Origin: Desulfobacterales bacterium
Lineage (GTDB): Bacteria > Desulfobacterota > Desulfobacteria > Desulfobacterales > JARGFK01
DNA: 48,162 nucleotides
Reading direction: 5' to 3'
Assembly: GCA_029211065.1 (NCBI GenBank)
Contig: JARGFK010000026.1
Coordinates: 1 to 48,162 of the forward strand
In this document: positions 1-8,827 of the stretch, in pieces
Layout of the letters: every line of letters starts with the position of its first letter
Position numbering within the stretch: the first letter of the stretch is position 1
Notes under the pieces: model-generated
What the model saw: the letters and a program-made list of their open reading frames with translations, nothing else
Database searches by the model: none
What the model was told of the DNA's origin: nothing
Translations under genes and position numbers: made by a program

Positions 1-285
1 TTCTTCCCATGTTTCCCGCACAGCCGCAACCGGTACAGGCTCTCCCAGGTCGACAAAGCCCCCCGGAATCACCCATTTTCCGAATTCAGGTGGAATCCCC
101 CTCTGGAGCAACACGATTTGCGCTTCAATTTCCACAATGGCGCAGGCGGCAATCTTCGGATCCAAATAAAAAATAAATTCACAGGAAGCACATACCAGGC
201 GCTTGGGCTCTCCCGGCTTAACCCGCTTTAAGAGGAATTGCCCGCCGCAGCGCGGGCAAAACCGATAACCGTTATAAATATCCAT
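1..285 (-). CDS. Nudix hydrolase with N-terminal zinc ribbon, partial
   Basis: The gene runs off the left edge; 95 codons of its N-terminal part are visible, starting from an ATG at 285. Residues about 8-45 form a zinc ribbon: a CPRCGG knuckle near the start and a CASC knuckle about 28 residues later. Next comes the Nudix fold, and the Nudix box is visible up to the edge as GGFVD..GE, then REx2EE. Nudix enzymes hydrolyse nucleoside diphosphates linked to another moiety; the zinc-ribbon subtype is typical of NUDT/NadC-like housecleaning pyrophosphatases. The substrate cannot be told. It is transcribed divergently from the permease at 551, sharing an AT-rich intergenic region that contains a TATAAT at 366-371 but no well-spaced -35. 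Confidence 0.85.
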   Translation of the reverse strand, partial: MDIYNGYRFCPRCGGQFLLKRVKPGEPKRLVCASCEFIFYLDPKIAACAIVEIEAQIVLLQRGIPPEFGKWVIPGGFVDLGEPVPVAAVRETWEE

Positions 286-550
286 AAGTCATATACCTGA
301 ATCCCAGGCAATCTTCCGGCAATTTTGTGCGCTTTCTATCTTAACCTTTTGCACTGTAAACAGATTATAATAGGCACAGCTTTAACGCTATTTCAATTCT
401 TTACCCTCCTGGGGCTAAAAAAACATGACAGGTTGAACTTTTTTATTTTACCATGGATCATCCGTTGTGCTATAAACCATGCAAGTAAAATACAATAGGG
501 CAAACGACCCTCGATCCTTTCATCCAATGCTGATTTTCCAGGGTACACTT

Positions 551-2326
551 ATGTCAATCTGGTTGGTTTCTATCATATTGGTCATTGTTATTTATCTGCT
601 GATCACGGAAAAACTGCCTGTTGACGTCACCTCAATCGGCATTATCGTCGTTTTGATGGTTACGCGGCTGCTGCCGCCCCTCCAGGCCGTTCTCGGTTTT
701 GCCAATCCGGCCGTCATAACAGTGGGGGCCATGTTTCTGATCAGCCGGGGGATGATCCGCACCGGCGCCGTCGGCTTTATCGGCCAGCATTTTATCGCGT
801 TTTCCAAGGGGAAACCGAGGCTTGCCATGATCATAACCCTTCTGATTGTTGCGCTGGCGTCTGCTTTTATCAACAACACGCCCGTCGTGGTACTTTTCAT
901 CCCTATCATTTTAAGCCTCAGCTGCGAATACAATCTCAGCCCCTCAAAGTTTTTAATACCGATTTCCTATGCATCGATCCTTGCCGGGACCTGTACGCTC
1001 ATCGGCACCTCCACCAATATCATTGTCAGCGACCTGAGCGCCATGTACGGCTATGGTAAAATTGAGATGTTTGAACTGTCTTCCATCGGCATCCCCATAG
1101 CAATCATCGGCCTGATCATTATTTATTTCGGCGCCCCCCTGCTGATGCCGGGCCATACCGCCCCGACCTGCGAGCTTGAAGACCGCAAAGACAGGCGCTA
1201 CCTTGCGGAACTGGAGGTGCCGGCTGACAGCCGGTTGATCGGCCGAGACCCGAAAGCCTTTTTTGCCGAAAATTATCCCTCTCTCGAACCTTTTGAAACA
1301 ATACGGGGACCGCATATTTTCCTGCCGGACCGTGATAGCCCCAGCATTGCCGCTGGTGATCTTCTGCTGGTGAAGGGCTCGGCAACCGACCTGGTAGCCA
1401 TTCTGAATGACCGGGTGGCTGAACTGCCGCACACGGACGAGGGACTTAACTTCAGCGTCAACGAGGAGGACGCGCTCATCGTCGAACTCATCATTCCGCC
1501 TCAATCCTCGTTGCTGGGCGAACGGCTGCTGGATACCCACCTCCGGGGCGACCCCAATACCCATATCATCGCCATCAAAAGACGGCGGGTTCATTACAGC
1601 GCCCAGAAGGTCGGGGCGGTCAACTTAAGAATCGGTGATATTATTCTGGCGCGATGTTCCAAGGACAAACTGGACCAGCTCCGCACGGGAACGGATTTTA
1701 TTATTATTGAAGATGTTCATCACGAGATTGTTCATAAAAAGAAAGCCCGCTGGGCTGCCGCTATCTTCGCCGCACTGGTGGTTGCCGCAACCACCGGGCT
1801 GGCCGATATCATGGTCTGCGCCCTGACCGGTGTTTTCCTGATGGTTTTAACCGGTTGCCTGCAGCTGCGGGACTCCTACCGGGCCCTCCAAGGGGATGTA
1901 TTGCTTCTGATTGTGGGAACGATCGCCCTGGGGGCCGCCATGGAAAAAACGGGCGCCTCCCAATTTTATGCTCAGGGCTTTTTAAGCCTTTTCAAGGGAT
2001 CCAGCCCCGCTGTAGTCTTGGGGGGCATCATTCTGCTCACCAGCATCGGCACGCAAATCCTTAGCAATAACGCCACGGCCGTACTGCTGCTGCCCGTTGC
2101 CGTCTCCACCGCCCTGTCTCTGGGCGTAAACCCAAAACCGTTCATCATTGCCGTATGTTTCGGGGCCAGCGCCTGTTTTGCATCCCCCATCGGTTACCAG
2201 ACCAATTTACTGGTATACGGCCCGGGGAATTATCGCTTCAGCGACTACTTGAAGCTCGGTATCCCATTGAACCTGCTGGTTATCGTCATGGGGACCCTGC
2301 TGATCCCTGTTTTCTGGCCTTTTTAA
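551..2326 (+). CDS. SLC13/DASS-type anion permease with two RCK_C (TrkA-C) domains
   Basis: This is an inner-membrane anion or dicarboxylate/sulfate-type symporter. From the ATG at 551 it is 591 aa: a hydrophobic half with a GTSTN signature (about residues 152-156), then two consecutive soluble TrkA-C-like domains (about 216-288 and 307-380), then a second hydrophobic half with a GYQTN motif. Paired re-entrant (S/T)N motifs, one per half, are the sodium/substrate sites of the SLC13 family, and central TrkA-C domains mark the bacterial branch often found as sulfate or tricarboxylate permeases. An in-frame ATG at 479 would add 24 residues but has no ribosome-binding site and puts polar residues before the first helix; 551 is followed directly by a helix. 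Substrate unknown; sulfate or a C4 acid are both plausible. Confidence 0.82.
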   Translation: MSIWLVSIILVIVIYLLITEKLPVDVTSIGIIVVLMVTRLLPPLQAVLGFANPAVITVGAMFLISRGMIRTGAVGFIGQHFIAFSKGKPRLAMIITLLIVALASAFINNTPVVVLFIPIILSLSCEYNLSPSKFLIPISYASILAGTCTLIGTSTNIIVSDLSAMYGYGKIEMFELSSIGIPIAIIGLIIIYFGAPLLMPGHTAPTCELEDRKDRRYLAELEVPADSRLIGRDPKAFFAENYPSLEPFETIRGPHIFLPDRDSPSIAAGDLLLVKGSATDLVAILNDRVAELPHTDEGLNFSVNEEDALIVELIIPPQSSLLGERLLDTHLRGDPNTHIIAIKRRRVHYSAQKVGAVNLRIGDIILARCSKDKLDQLRTGTDFIIIEDVHHEIVHKKKARWAAAIFAALVVAATTGLADIMVCALTGVFLMVLTGCLQLRDSYRALQGDVLLLIVGTIALGAAMEKTGASQFYAQGFLSLFKGSSPAVVLGGIILLTSIGTQILSNNATAVLLLPVAVSTALSLGVNPKPFIIAVCFGASACFASPIGYQTNLLVYGPGNYRFSDYLKLGIPLNLLVIVMGTLLIPVFWPF

Positions 2327-2445
2327 ATCTCGGCGATCTTCAGTTAACCTTGAGATTCGGCTGAAGGTGTATTATTTTTGGACCATCTCCAAATGGTTTG
2401 ATGATCTATAAACAAAAACAAAATGTTAAAATGGCGAGGAATCCA

Positions 2446-3402
2446 ATGGCGCGTTCAAAGGTTCACCCGATTCACAAATTTGAGTCATGGCAGGTATGGC
2501 CGGGCTCATACCACAATCCGCCTGCCGATGGCCGCTACCCCACCCCCGGCAACGCTGGCCTTAAGATATCCCCCACGACGCCGATTGCTTCCATGGGTTC
2601 CTGTTTTGCCAGGGAAATCCGCAAAGTGCTCATCAGCAAAGGATACAACTATATCACCGAAGAAACCCATCATCCCGCTGCTGTTCATGCCAGCGCCGCA
2701 TGGGAAAGGATTTACAACTCCTTTTCGATCCGGCAGATATTCGAATACACCTTTGAAGAGTGGCAGCCCGATCTTCGTTGGTGGCGTTCGCCGGAAACAA
2801 ACCAGATCCAGGACCCTTTTCGCAGGATCATCCTGTATGACACCCTTGAAAAGGCCGAAGCCGACTTTGCGCAGCATCGCATTCATTCCCGGCGAGCACT
2901 CCAGAAGGCGGAATTATTGATTTTAACGCTGGGTCTGACTGAAGTCTGGCAAGATAAGGCCGATGGTTCGGTCATTTGCCTCCCCTCCGGACCTTATGTG
3001 AATGAAGGCGGCGACATGAGCCGGTACCGTTTCAAGGTGAGCCGGTACCAGGAGAATCTCGAAAACCTGGAACGCATCCATAAAATCATGGCCGAACACA
3101 ACCCCGACTGCCAGATACTGGTAACGGTTTCGCCGGTTCACCTTTGGGCTACTTTTCGTAATGATCTGGATGTTATCAGCGCCAGCTGCAATTCGAAATC
3201 GACTCTGCGGGCGGCTGCTGATGAATTTGCGGCGCGCCACGAAAATGTATTCTACTTCCCTGCATTTGAGATGGCGGCCATTTATCGACCCATGACCGGC
3301 CAGACATTGTTTGCAACCGGAAAAGAAAATTTTCATGTAAACGCTGAAACCGTCAGCTTTATCATGGAGCAATTTTTCAACTTCTTTGCGGACAAGGACT
3401 GA
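2446..3402 (+). CDS. GSCFA-domain protein
   Basis: A soluble protein of 318 aa defined by the motif GSCFA at residues 51-55, at the end of the first strand, with a following ARE.RK helix. The GSCFA family has an SGNH-hydrolase-like fold: the Ser of GSCFA sits where the nucleophile would be, and later segments LTLGLTEVW and VSPVH contain the expected polar and His positions. No substrate is established for the family. The start at 2446 is preferred over upstream ATGs (2398, 2401, 2431) because a GAGGA sequence lies about 9 bases before it. There is no signal peptide. It stands alone between the permease and the ABC locus and its relation to them is unclear. Confidence 0.75.
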   Translation: MARSKVHPIHKFESWQVWPGSYHNPPADGRYPTPGNAGLKISPTTPIASMGSCFAREIRKVLISKGYNYITEETHHPAAVHASAAWERIYNSFSIRQIFEYTFEEWQPDLRWWRSPETNQIQDPFRRIILYDTLEKAEADFAQHRIHSRRALQKAELLILTLGLTEVWQDKADGSVICLPSGPYVNEGGDMSRYRFKVSRYQENLENLERIHKIMAEHNPDCQILVTVSPVHLWATFRNDLDVISASCNSKSTLRAAADEFAARHENVFYFPAFEMAAIYRPMTGQTLFATGKENFHVNAETVSFIMEQFFNFFADKD

Positions 3403-3473
3403 TTTAGAGCCCGGAAAAAAGGTATTTACAAGCAGGGCTTGATTTTATATCATCGAATAAGGAACAAAACAGA

Positions 3474-4283
3474 TTGCCGAAATCCACTTCAAATAAAAAT
3501 CATGAAACAACAGACACTTGCGGGCAAGAATCCCGGCTTCCGATGCCCACAACCGGGGGCTCTGAAAAAAAAACCCTTCCATTGATGAAGACTCCTGAAA
3601 CCGGTGCCTGTACCGATCGGCTGAATCCCTTGGGCAGGATGGTGCCGGTTCTTATCGTCGGGGTTATCATTCTGATGGCGGTTGTGATTGCCGCCAGCGC
3701 TTCAAACCGCGCCAATTATTATCTCAAGGCTGCAAACGGCGCGGTTGAAGTCTGGCAAGGCCGGTTCGCCCCCATGGGCATGGAGAGACTCCTGATCCTG
3801 CCGGGGGCCCAGCCCCCACCGGCAGTCAAAGACGTTTACAGTGAAAACGACATTAACGTCATTGCATTCAACTATTATATCGACAGGGCGGATATGCTTT
3901 TGGAAGCCCCCGGTATGCCCGACATCAGCGGTATTAAGCTCTACCTGAAAATGGCGCTGCCCTATGGCATTTCGGATGAAATGCGCAAGGCCGCATTCAA
4001 TCGGTTGAACACCATCGATATGATAATTTATCTCTATAAAGCGGACGTGGCAGCCAGCAAAGGGACCCTTGGGGACTTCAAAAAGGCTTTGGAATATATG
4101 GAAAAAGCCGGAGCTCTGAAGTTAAATGAGGCCCAAACCGATCTGGTCAACATGAAAACCCAATCCATTAAAGAATTAATGGCAGCCCTCCAGGAAAAAA
4201 ATTTAGAGCAGCCCGACAGGCCGGTTCATGTGCCGGCCGAACCGCACCCCCCTCAGCCAGACGGTGAATCGCCGGCAAAGTAA
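3474..4283 (+). CDS. hypothetical single-TM membrane protein upstream of ABC importer
   Basis: Not recognised. The reading frame gives 269 aa from a TTG at 3474, which has AAGGAA at 3459-3464 at good spacing; an ATG at 3543 is an alternative 23 residues in. A polar N-terminal tail of about 55 residues precedes one transmembrane segment (about 57-77). A mostly helical extracytoplasmic region follows, ending in a Pro-rich tail. The helical part (about residues 110-245) resembles a TPR-like helical array but no clear repeat was found. Its stop is 18 bases before the binding-protein gene of the ABC importer, so it is probably co-transcribed and may be an accessory to that importer. That link is inference from position only. 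Confidence 0.6.
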   Translation: MPKSTSNKNHETTDTCGQESRLPMPTTGGSEKKTLPLMKTPETGACTDRLNPLGRMVPVLIVGVIILMAVVIAASASNRANYYLKAANGAVEVWQGRFAPMGMERLLILPGAQPPPAVKDVYSENDINVIAFNYYIDRADMLLEAPGMPDISGIKLYLKMALPYGISDEMRKAAFNRLNTIDMIIYLYKADVAASKGTLGDFKKALEYMEKAGALKLNEAQTDLVNMKTQSIKELMAALQEKNLEQPDRPVHVPAEPHPPQPDGESPAK

Positions 4284-4301
4284 CGGGGATGGACTTAGAC
4301 C

Positions 4302-6437
4302 ATGCGCATCAAAAAAATCCTCATCCTGGCGCCGGTAGTGCTCATAATCGTCCTGCTGCAGTCCTACTTCTGGGTGCCCACCTATGACCAGCAAACCAGG
4401 GGAAATCCCGACCGCCTCAATATCTACATAACGGCCTCTATTGGTGATGCCAGCCTGCTGAATCCGATTCTCTCTTCAGACACGGCCAGCAGCACCATCG
4501 AAAGCATGGTGTTTGAAGGTCTGATTGACCGCGATGAGGAGCTGCGCTTCAGGGGCCGTCTGGCTCACAGCTGGGAAATTTATCAGACCGCTTTCTTTTA
4601 CGTAAATGAATTCGCCGACATCCCCGGGTTCGGGAAAGCAGGTCCTGAAGCGGTTGCAAGTCTAATTAAAGCCGCCCGGAAAGATAAAAGCAGGCTGCAA
4701 ACCGAACTGGCAGAGTCTTTGGGCTATATTACCGACATCCGTGTATTGCCGCCGACTCAGTTCAGTGTCACCAAAACCGAAAAAAGCGCGGACCCAAATG
4801 CCCCTGCGGCCGTTTTTTCAATCGGGGTAAATGCCCCTGCCCGGATAGAACTCACACTCAACCGGGTAGATCAGCATCTTTTTCAAAATCTACGCCACCT
4901 TCTCGGCCAAAACTATTTCGATTCTTTTCCCGCTGAGAGATTTGTAGAACCAAGCCCTCGCGTCCCTCCGGAAAAACGCTCCCTATACGCCAGAGAAATT
5001 TTACCCGCCACCGAACATAACCCGATTCTGGTTTTTCACCTGAGACCGGGGGTAAAATTTCAGGACGGTCATACCCTGGATGCCCATGACGTCAAGTTCA
5101 CTTATGAGGCGATCATGGATGCAAAGAATCTTTCACCGCGAATTTCCGACTATGAACCGATCAAAGCGGTTGAGGTCATCGACCCATTGTCAATAAAAAT
5201 CGTATACAAGCGCCTGTATTCACCGGCGATCGGCACCTGGGCCATGGGAATCCTGCCGGAACATTTGCTGAACCCCGAAGCTCTGCGCCGGGAAGCCGTC
5301 CGGCTCGGCAAGGACCCGAACGCCTTTTCTTTGCGGCAGAGCAATTTTAACCGCCGCCCCATCGGCAGCGGCCCTTTCAGGTTTCGAGAGTGGAAGTCGG
5401 ACCAATATATCGCCCTGGACCGATTTGAAGGATACTGGGAAGGATCGCCCCACTATAAGGAATACATCTACCGGGTAATCCCCGACCTGCTGACCCAGGA
5501 GATGGAATTTTACGCCGGAACGGTGGACAGTTATGCGGTGGAACCCCACCAGGTCAACCGCCTGAAAGCGGATCCGCGTTTTCAAAGCTTTTCCGGCACT
5601 TCCTTCGGCTACTCATATATCGGATATAACCTGCGGCGCGAACCCTTTAACGATATCAGGGTTCGGCGAGCCTTAGGCATGGCCATCGATACCGAAAAAA
5701 TCATTCGGTTTGTGCTGTACGATCAAGGGGAACGCATTACCGGTCCATTTGTCAAACAGACTGAATACTACGACCAGAGAATCGCTCCGGTTCCTTATGA
5801 TCCGGAAGGCGCCCTGGCCCTTCTGAAGGCCGCCGGCTGGAATAAAAACAGCGAAGGCTGGCTGGAAAAGGACGGCAAAAGGTTCCAGTTTACCCTTATC
5901 ACCAACAGCGGTAACGAGTTGCGCAAAGCCGTACTGGCCGTCGCGCAGGATAGCTGGAAAAAAATCGGCATCGATGTCCGCACGGATCTGCTGGAGTGGT
6001 CGGTATTTATCCAGGAGCGGGTTCACAAACTGGATTTTGACGCCATTATCTTAGGCTGGCGGATGGGTATCGATCCGGACCTTTATCAGATCTGGCATTC
6101 CAGCCAGACCGGCCCATATCAGCTTAATTTTGTGGGATTTAACAATCCGGAGGCCGATGATCTCATTATCAAGATCCGACAGGAATATAATTTTCAAAAG
6201 CAGGTGGAATATACCCACCGCCTGCATCAAATTATTGCCGATCAACAGCCATACACGTTCCTCTATGTAAACAAATGGTCTGCGGTCCTGGACCGGCGAA
6301 TCGTCATCAAAGAAACGAATGCCGACAGCAGTGCCGCATACAGAAAAATACGACCGACCAAGACCGGCGACTATACCTTTTATTTCAACAAATGGATCAA
6401 GCTGCCGGAGGCGCCCCGATTCGCCGTCGACGGATAA
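4302..6437 (+). CDS. ABC importer binding protein, family 5 (peptide/nickel class), enlarged
   Basis: Extracytoplasmic solute-binding protein of the SBP_bac_5 family, which captures peptides, nickel-chelates or oligosaccharides for an Opp/Dpp-type importer. A hydrophobic N-terminal anchor (about 5-24, no lipobox) is followed by the family opening (LNPILSSD near residue 53, then FEGLIDRD near 71). The diagnostic FHLRPGVKFQDG lies at about 245-256. At 711 aa it is well above the usual 500-600: a block of about 150 residues (about 95-242) sits between LAHSWEI and the FHLRPGVKF segment, which are normally almost adjacent. The C-terminal half is ordinary (FNDIRVRRALGMAID, about residue 450). First gene of a five-gene importer; substrate not predictable. 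Confidence 0.88.
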   Translation: MRIKKILILAPVVLIIVLLQSYFWVPTYDQQTRGNPDRLNIYITASIGDASLLNPILSSDTASSTIESMVFEGLIDRDEELRFRGRLAHSWEIYQTAFFYVNEFADIPGFGKAGPEAVASLIKAARKDKSRLQTELAESLGYITDIRVLPPTQFSVTKTEKSADPNAPAAVFSIGVNAPARIELTLNRVDQHLFQNLRHLLGQNYFDSFPAERFVEPSPRVPPEKRSLYAREILPATEHNPILVFHLRPGVKFQDGHTLDAHDVKFTYEAIMDAKNLSPRISDYEPIKAVEVIDPLSIKIVYKRLYSPAIGTWAMGILPEHLLNPEALRREAVRLGKDPNAFSLRQSNFNRRPIGSGPFRFREWKSDQYIALDRFEGYWEGSPHYKEYIYRVIPDLLTQEMEFYAGTVDSYAVEPHQVNRLKADPRFQSFSGTSFGYSYIGYNLRREPFNDIRVRRALGMAIDTEKIIRFVLYDQGERITGPFVKQTEYYDQRIAPVPYDPEGALALLKAAGWNKNSEGWLEKDGKRFQFTLITNSGNELRKAVLAVAQDSWKKIGIDVRTDLLEWSVFIQERVHKLDFDAIILGWRMGIDPDLYQIWHSSQTGPYQLNFVGFNNPEADDLIIKIRQEYNFQKQVEYTHRLHQIIADQQPYTFLYVNKWSAVLDRRIVIKETNADSSAAYRKIRPTKTGDYTFYFNKWIKLPEAPRFAVDG

Positions 6438-6439
6438 AG

Positions 6440-6694
6440 GGAAATGAGGGAACAGGGGTCAGGGATCAGAAAGAAAGACCGAAGGCAGACAGGCCGGAGG
6501 CTGAAGGAACAACGATGGGGATCGGGAATCAGGAATCAGTTGTCGGGGATAGGATTTTGGGACCCGTAACCGGGAAGAATTTAAAAGATAGTTTTTAAAC
6601 CGTGAACCGTGAACCCTGAACCCTGAACCGTGAACCTTTCCCCGAATATTCGGGCGAAGAAAAATTCTTATCAAATTTAGTTCGGAACATCATT
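6440..6694 (+). repeat. intergenic region with degenerate heptamer repeats
   Basis: A non-coding gap inside the ABC operon. At 6602-6636 there are five tandem 7-base units (GTGAACC twice, CTGAACC twice, GTGAACC once). Upstream, 6460-6560, shorter runs of the same style occur (for example GGAATCA twice near 6521). A 14-base perfect palindrome, CCCGAATATTCGGG, follows at 6641-6654. The repeat style matches the block at 46826-47006. It separates the binding-protein gene from the permease genes and could alter the relative expression or stability of the two mRNA halves. Confidence 0.7.
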
Positions 6695-7654
6695 ATGATT
6701 TCATTTATCGGTAGAAGTTTTATACAGAAAATAATAACGTTGTTTTTTGTCTCCATCGTTTCATTTTTGATTATTCATCTGGCGCCCGGCAAGCCCAGCC
6801 AGGTAGACCCTTTAAATCCGAAGTTTACACCGGAAATGGTGGAACGGTTTCGCCAGGCGTTCCATCTGGACAAGCCCCTCTATGTCCAATATGTCTATTT
6901 TTACCGGGATCTTTTGACCGGCCGGACCGTATCGTGGAAGGACAACCAATCGGTCCTCGCTAAAATCTGGGAACGCTTTCTGAACAGTTTGCCCCTGTTT
7001 ATCGTGGGGACAATCTTGACATGGACCCTTTCTTTTCCAGCCGGCATTCGATCGGCCATCTATAGAGGCCGTCTGTACGACCGCACGACGACCTTTCTTT
7101 CCTATCTGCTGATTTCGATTCCCGGTTTTTTCTTCGCCTATATCCTGATCATCCTTGTGGTCACCCGATTCCAGGTTCCCGTTATCGGCATGGAAACATT
7201 CGGCGTCGCCAATGCTGCCTGGCCCAATGTGATCATGGACAGAATCTGGCACCTGCTGCTCCCTTCCGTACTGGGCGCTACCGGCGGCATCGCGGTGCTT
7301 TCAAGGTACGTCCGCAGTCAGATGCTTGAAGTCGAAGGACAGGATTATGTGCGCACCGCCAGGGCCAAAGGGCTGCCGCCGGATCAGGTCCATTATAAGC
7401 ACGCCCTGCGAAACGCCCTGCTCCCTTTTGTAACCATGTTCGGCCTGATCCTGCCGGGCCTGATCGGCGGTTCGGTTATCATTGAATCTATTTTCTCCTG
7501 GCCCGGGATGGGTCGGATGGCCTATGAAGCCATCCTTGCCAGGGATTATCCGGTGATTTTGACGGTCAACTTTGTTTCAGCCGTTCTCGTGCTTTTGGGA
7601 ACTTTTATTTCAGACCTGATGTACATGCTGGTTGATCCGAGGATTCGGTTATGA
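6695..7654 (+). CDS. ABC importer permease, OppB/DppB family
   Basis: Inner-membrane permease of the binding-protein-dependent type. The 319-aa protein has the family N-terminus (a first helix, then HLAPGKP near residue 29), followed by a periplasmic loop and five further membrane segments. The EAA loop that docks on the ATPase is visible as RTARAKGLPPDQVHYKHALR (about 222-241). The C-terminus SDLMYMLVDPRIRL is typical of DppB. Its stop overlaps the next permease start (ATGA at 7651-7654), so translation is coupled. It pairs with the next gene to form the channel for the 4302-6437 binding protein. Confidence 0.93.
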   Translation: MISFIGRSFIQKIITLFFVSIVSFLIIHLAPGKPSQVDPLNPKFTPEMVERFRQAFHLDKPLYVQYVYFYRDLLTGRTVSWKDNQSVLAKIWERFLNSLPLFIVGTILTWTLSFPAGIRSAIYRGRLYDRTTTFLSYLLISIPGFFFAYILIILVVTRFQVPVIGMETFGVANAAWPNVIMDRIWHLLLPSVLGATGGIAVLSRYVRSQMLEVEGQDYVRTARAKGLPPDQVHYKHALRNALLPFVTMFGLILPGLIGGSVIIESIFSWPGMGRMAYEAILARDYPVILTVNFVSAVLVLLGTFISDLMYMLVDPRIRL

Positions 7655-8826
7655 AAAACACTGAACAAAACAAACCGGCCCGGGAAACCCGCCTGGAAAA
7701 AGCGCTGACACCGAAACGAAGCCGGTTGGAAGAATTCTGGGTGCTTTTTAAAAAGAACAGGCTTGCCATCGCCGGCCTGATTATTTTCATTCTCTTCTTT
7801 GCCGCCGCCCTGGCCGGACTATTCCTTACGTCCGGCCAGAATCCGGTTTTCGACCCCGCCCAGATTCGGCTTCAGGAAAAATTGCGACCGCCCATGGCCA
7901 AAGCCAATTTAGATTCTCTGCTGCCGGCCGAAGTACCGCGCCTGGGCATCTATTTTTTCGGCACCGATGATCTGGGCCGTGATGTTTTTGCCCGTATGCT
8001 TCAAGGTTCCTGGGTTTCCCTGACCGTCGGGTTTGTGGCTGTCGGCATATCGGTTTTCATCGGCATCTTCATGGGGGGAATTGCGGGGTATTTTGGACAG
8101 ATTCTGCTGAAAATGGACCACATCCTGATAAGTGGCCTCATGGTTGCGGGAATCGCCTTCATGACTTCGGGTTGGGCCCTGACGGGTTTCCTTTTCTTTA
8201 TTCTGACGGCGGTTTTCCTCCTGTATACCGTTCGGATAAAAAAAATCGCAAAGAACCGCGCCAGACGCGCCGGAACCGGTTTTTTTGAGATCAACGCCTT
8301 CAGTGTCGACACGCTGATCATGCGCATTGTCGACATCATGATCTGTTTTCCCAGTTTTTTCCTGATACTCACGGTGGTAGCGCTTCTCCCCGCCAGTATC
8401 TACAATATCATGATTGTCATCGGGCTGACCAGCTGGATGGGCGCAACCCGCTTTGTCCGGGCGGAGTTTCTTTCTTTGCGGGAGCAGGATTTTGTGGCGG
8501 CCGCAAGGGCGCTGGGGGTCGGCAACCTCCGTATCATCTTCCGGCACATGATGCCCAATGCGATTGCACCGGTCCTGGTCTCGGCCACCATTGGCATTGC
8601 CTCCGCAATTTTAACGGAAGCCGGATTGAGCTTTCTGGGCTTCGGCGTGCCCCCGCCCCATGCCACCTGGGGAAACATCATTTCGGACGGCAAGCGGTTT
8701 ATCTTTGATGCCCCCTGGCTGACCTTCATTCCGGGAATTTCCATTTTGGTTGTGGTGCTTTCTTTTAACCTTTTCGGCGAGGGGTTAAGGGATGCGCTGA
8801 ACCCGAAACTGAGGGAGCGCCACTGA
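7651..8826 (+). CDS. ABC importer permease, OppC/DppC family, with membrane insertion
   Basis: Second permease of the importer. It carries an N-terminal OppC-type cytoplasmic tail, a first TM (about 38-58), the conserved FGTDDLGRDVFARML segment (about 92-106), and an EAA loop (AARALGVGNLRIIFRHMMPN, about 285-304). The C-terminus NLFGEGLRDALNPKLRERH is typical. The protein is 391 aa against about 300 for the family. The extra length is an insertion of roughly 60-70 residues (about 155-225) that adds hydrophobic segments and a basic loop (RIKKIAKNRARRAG) before the usual helix containing MIRIVD-like residues. The ATG overlaps the preceding stop by four bases; the following ATPase starts one base after this stop. 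Confidence 0.9.
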   Translation: MKNTEQNKPARETRLEKALTPKRSRLEEFWVLFKKNRLAIAGLIIFILFFAAALAGLFLTSGQNPVFDPAQIRLQEKLRPPMAKANLDSLLPAEVPRLGIYFFGTDDLGRDVFARMLQGSWVSLTVGFVAVGISVFIGIFMGGIAGYFGQILLKMDHILISGLMVAGIAFMTSGWALTGFLFFILTAVFLLYTVRIKKIAKNRARRAGTGFFEINAFSVDTLIMRIVDIMICFPSFFLILTVVALLPASIYNIMIVIGLTSWMGATRFVRAEFLSLREQDFVAAARALGVGNLRIIFRHMMPNAIAPVLVSATIGIASAILTEAGLSFLGFGVPPPHATWGNIISDGKRFIFDAPWLTFIPGISILVVVLSFNLFGEGLRDALNPKLRERH

Positions 8827-8827
8827 A

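Noticed and set aside
953-1594. 213-codon minus-strand frame within the SLC13 gene
   Set aside because: Antisense shadow of a clear membrane-protein gene; no family motifs and no ribosome-binding site.
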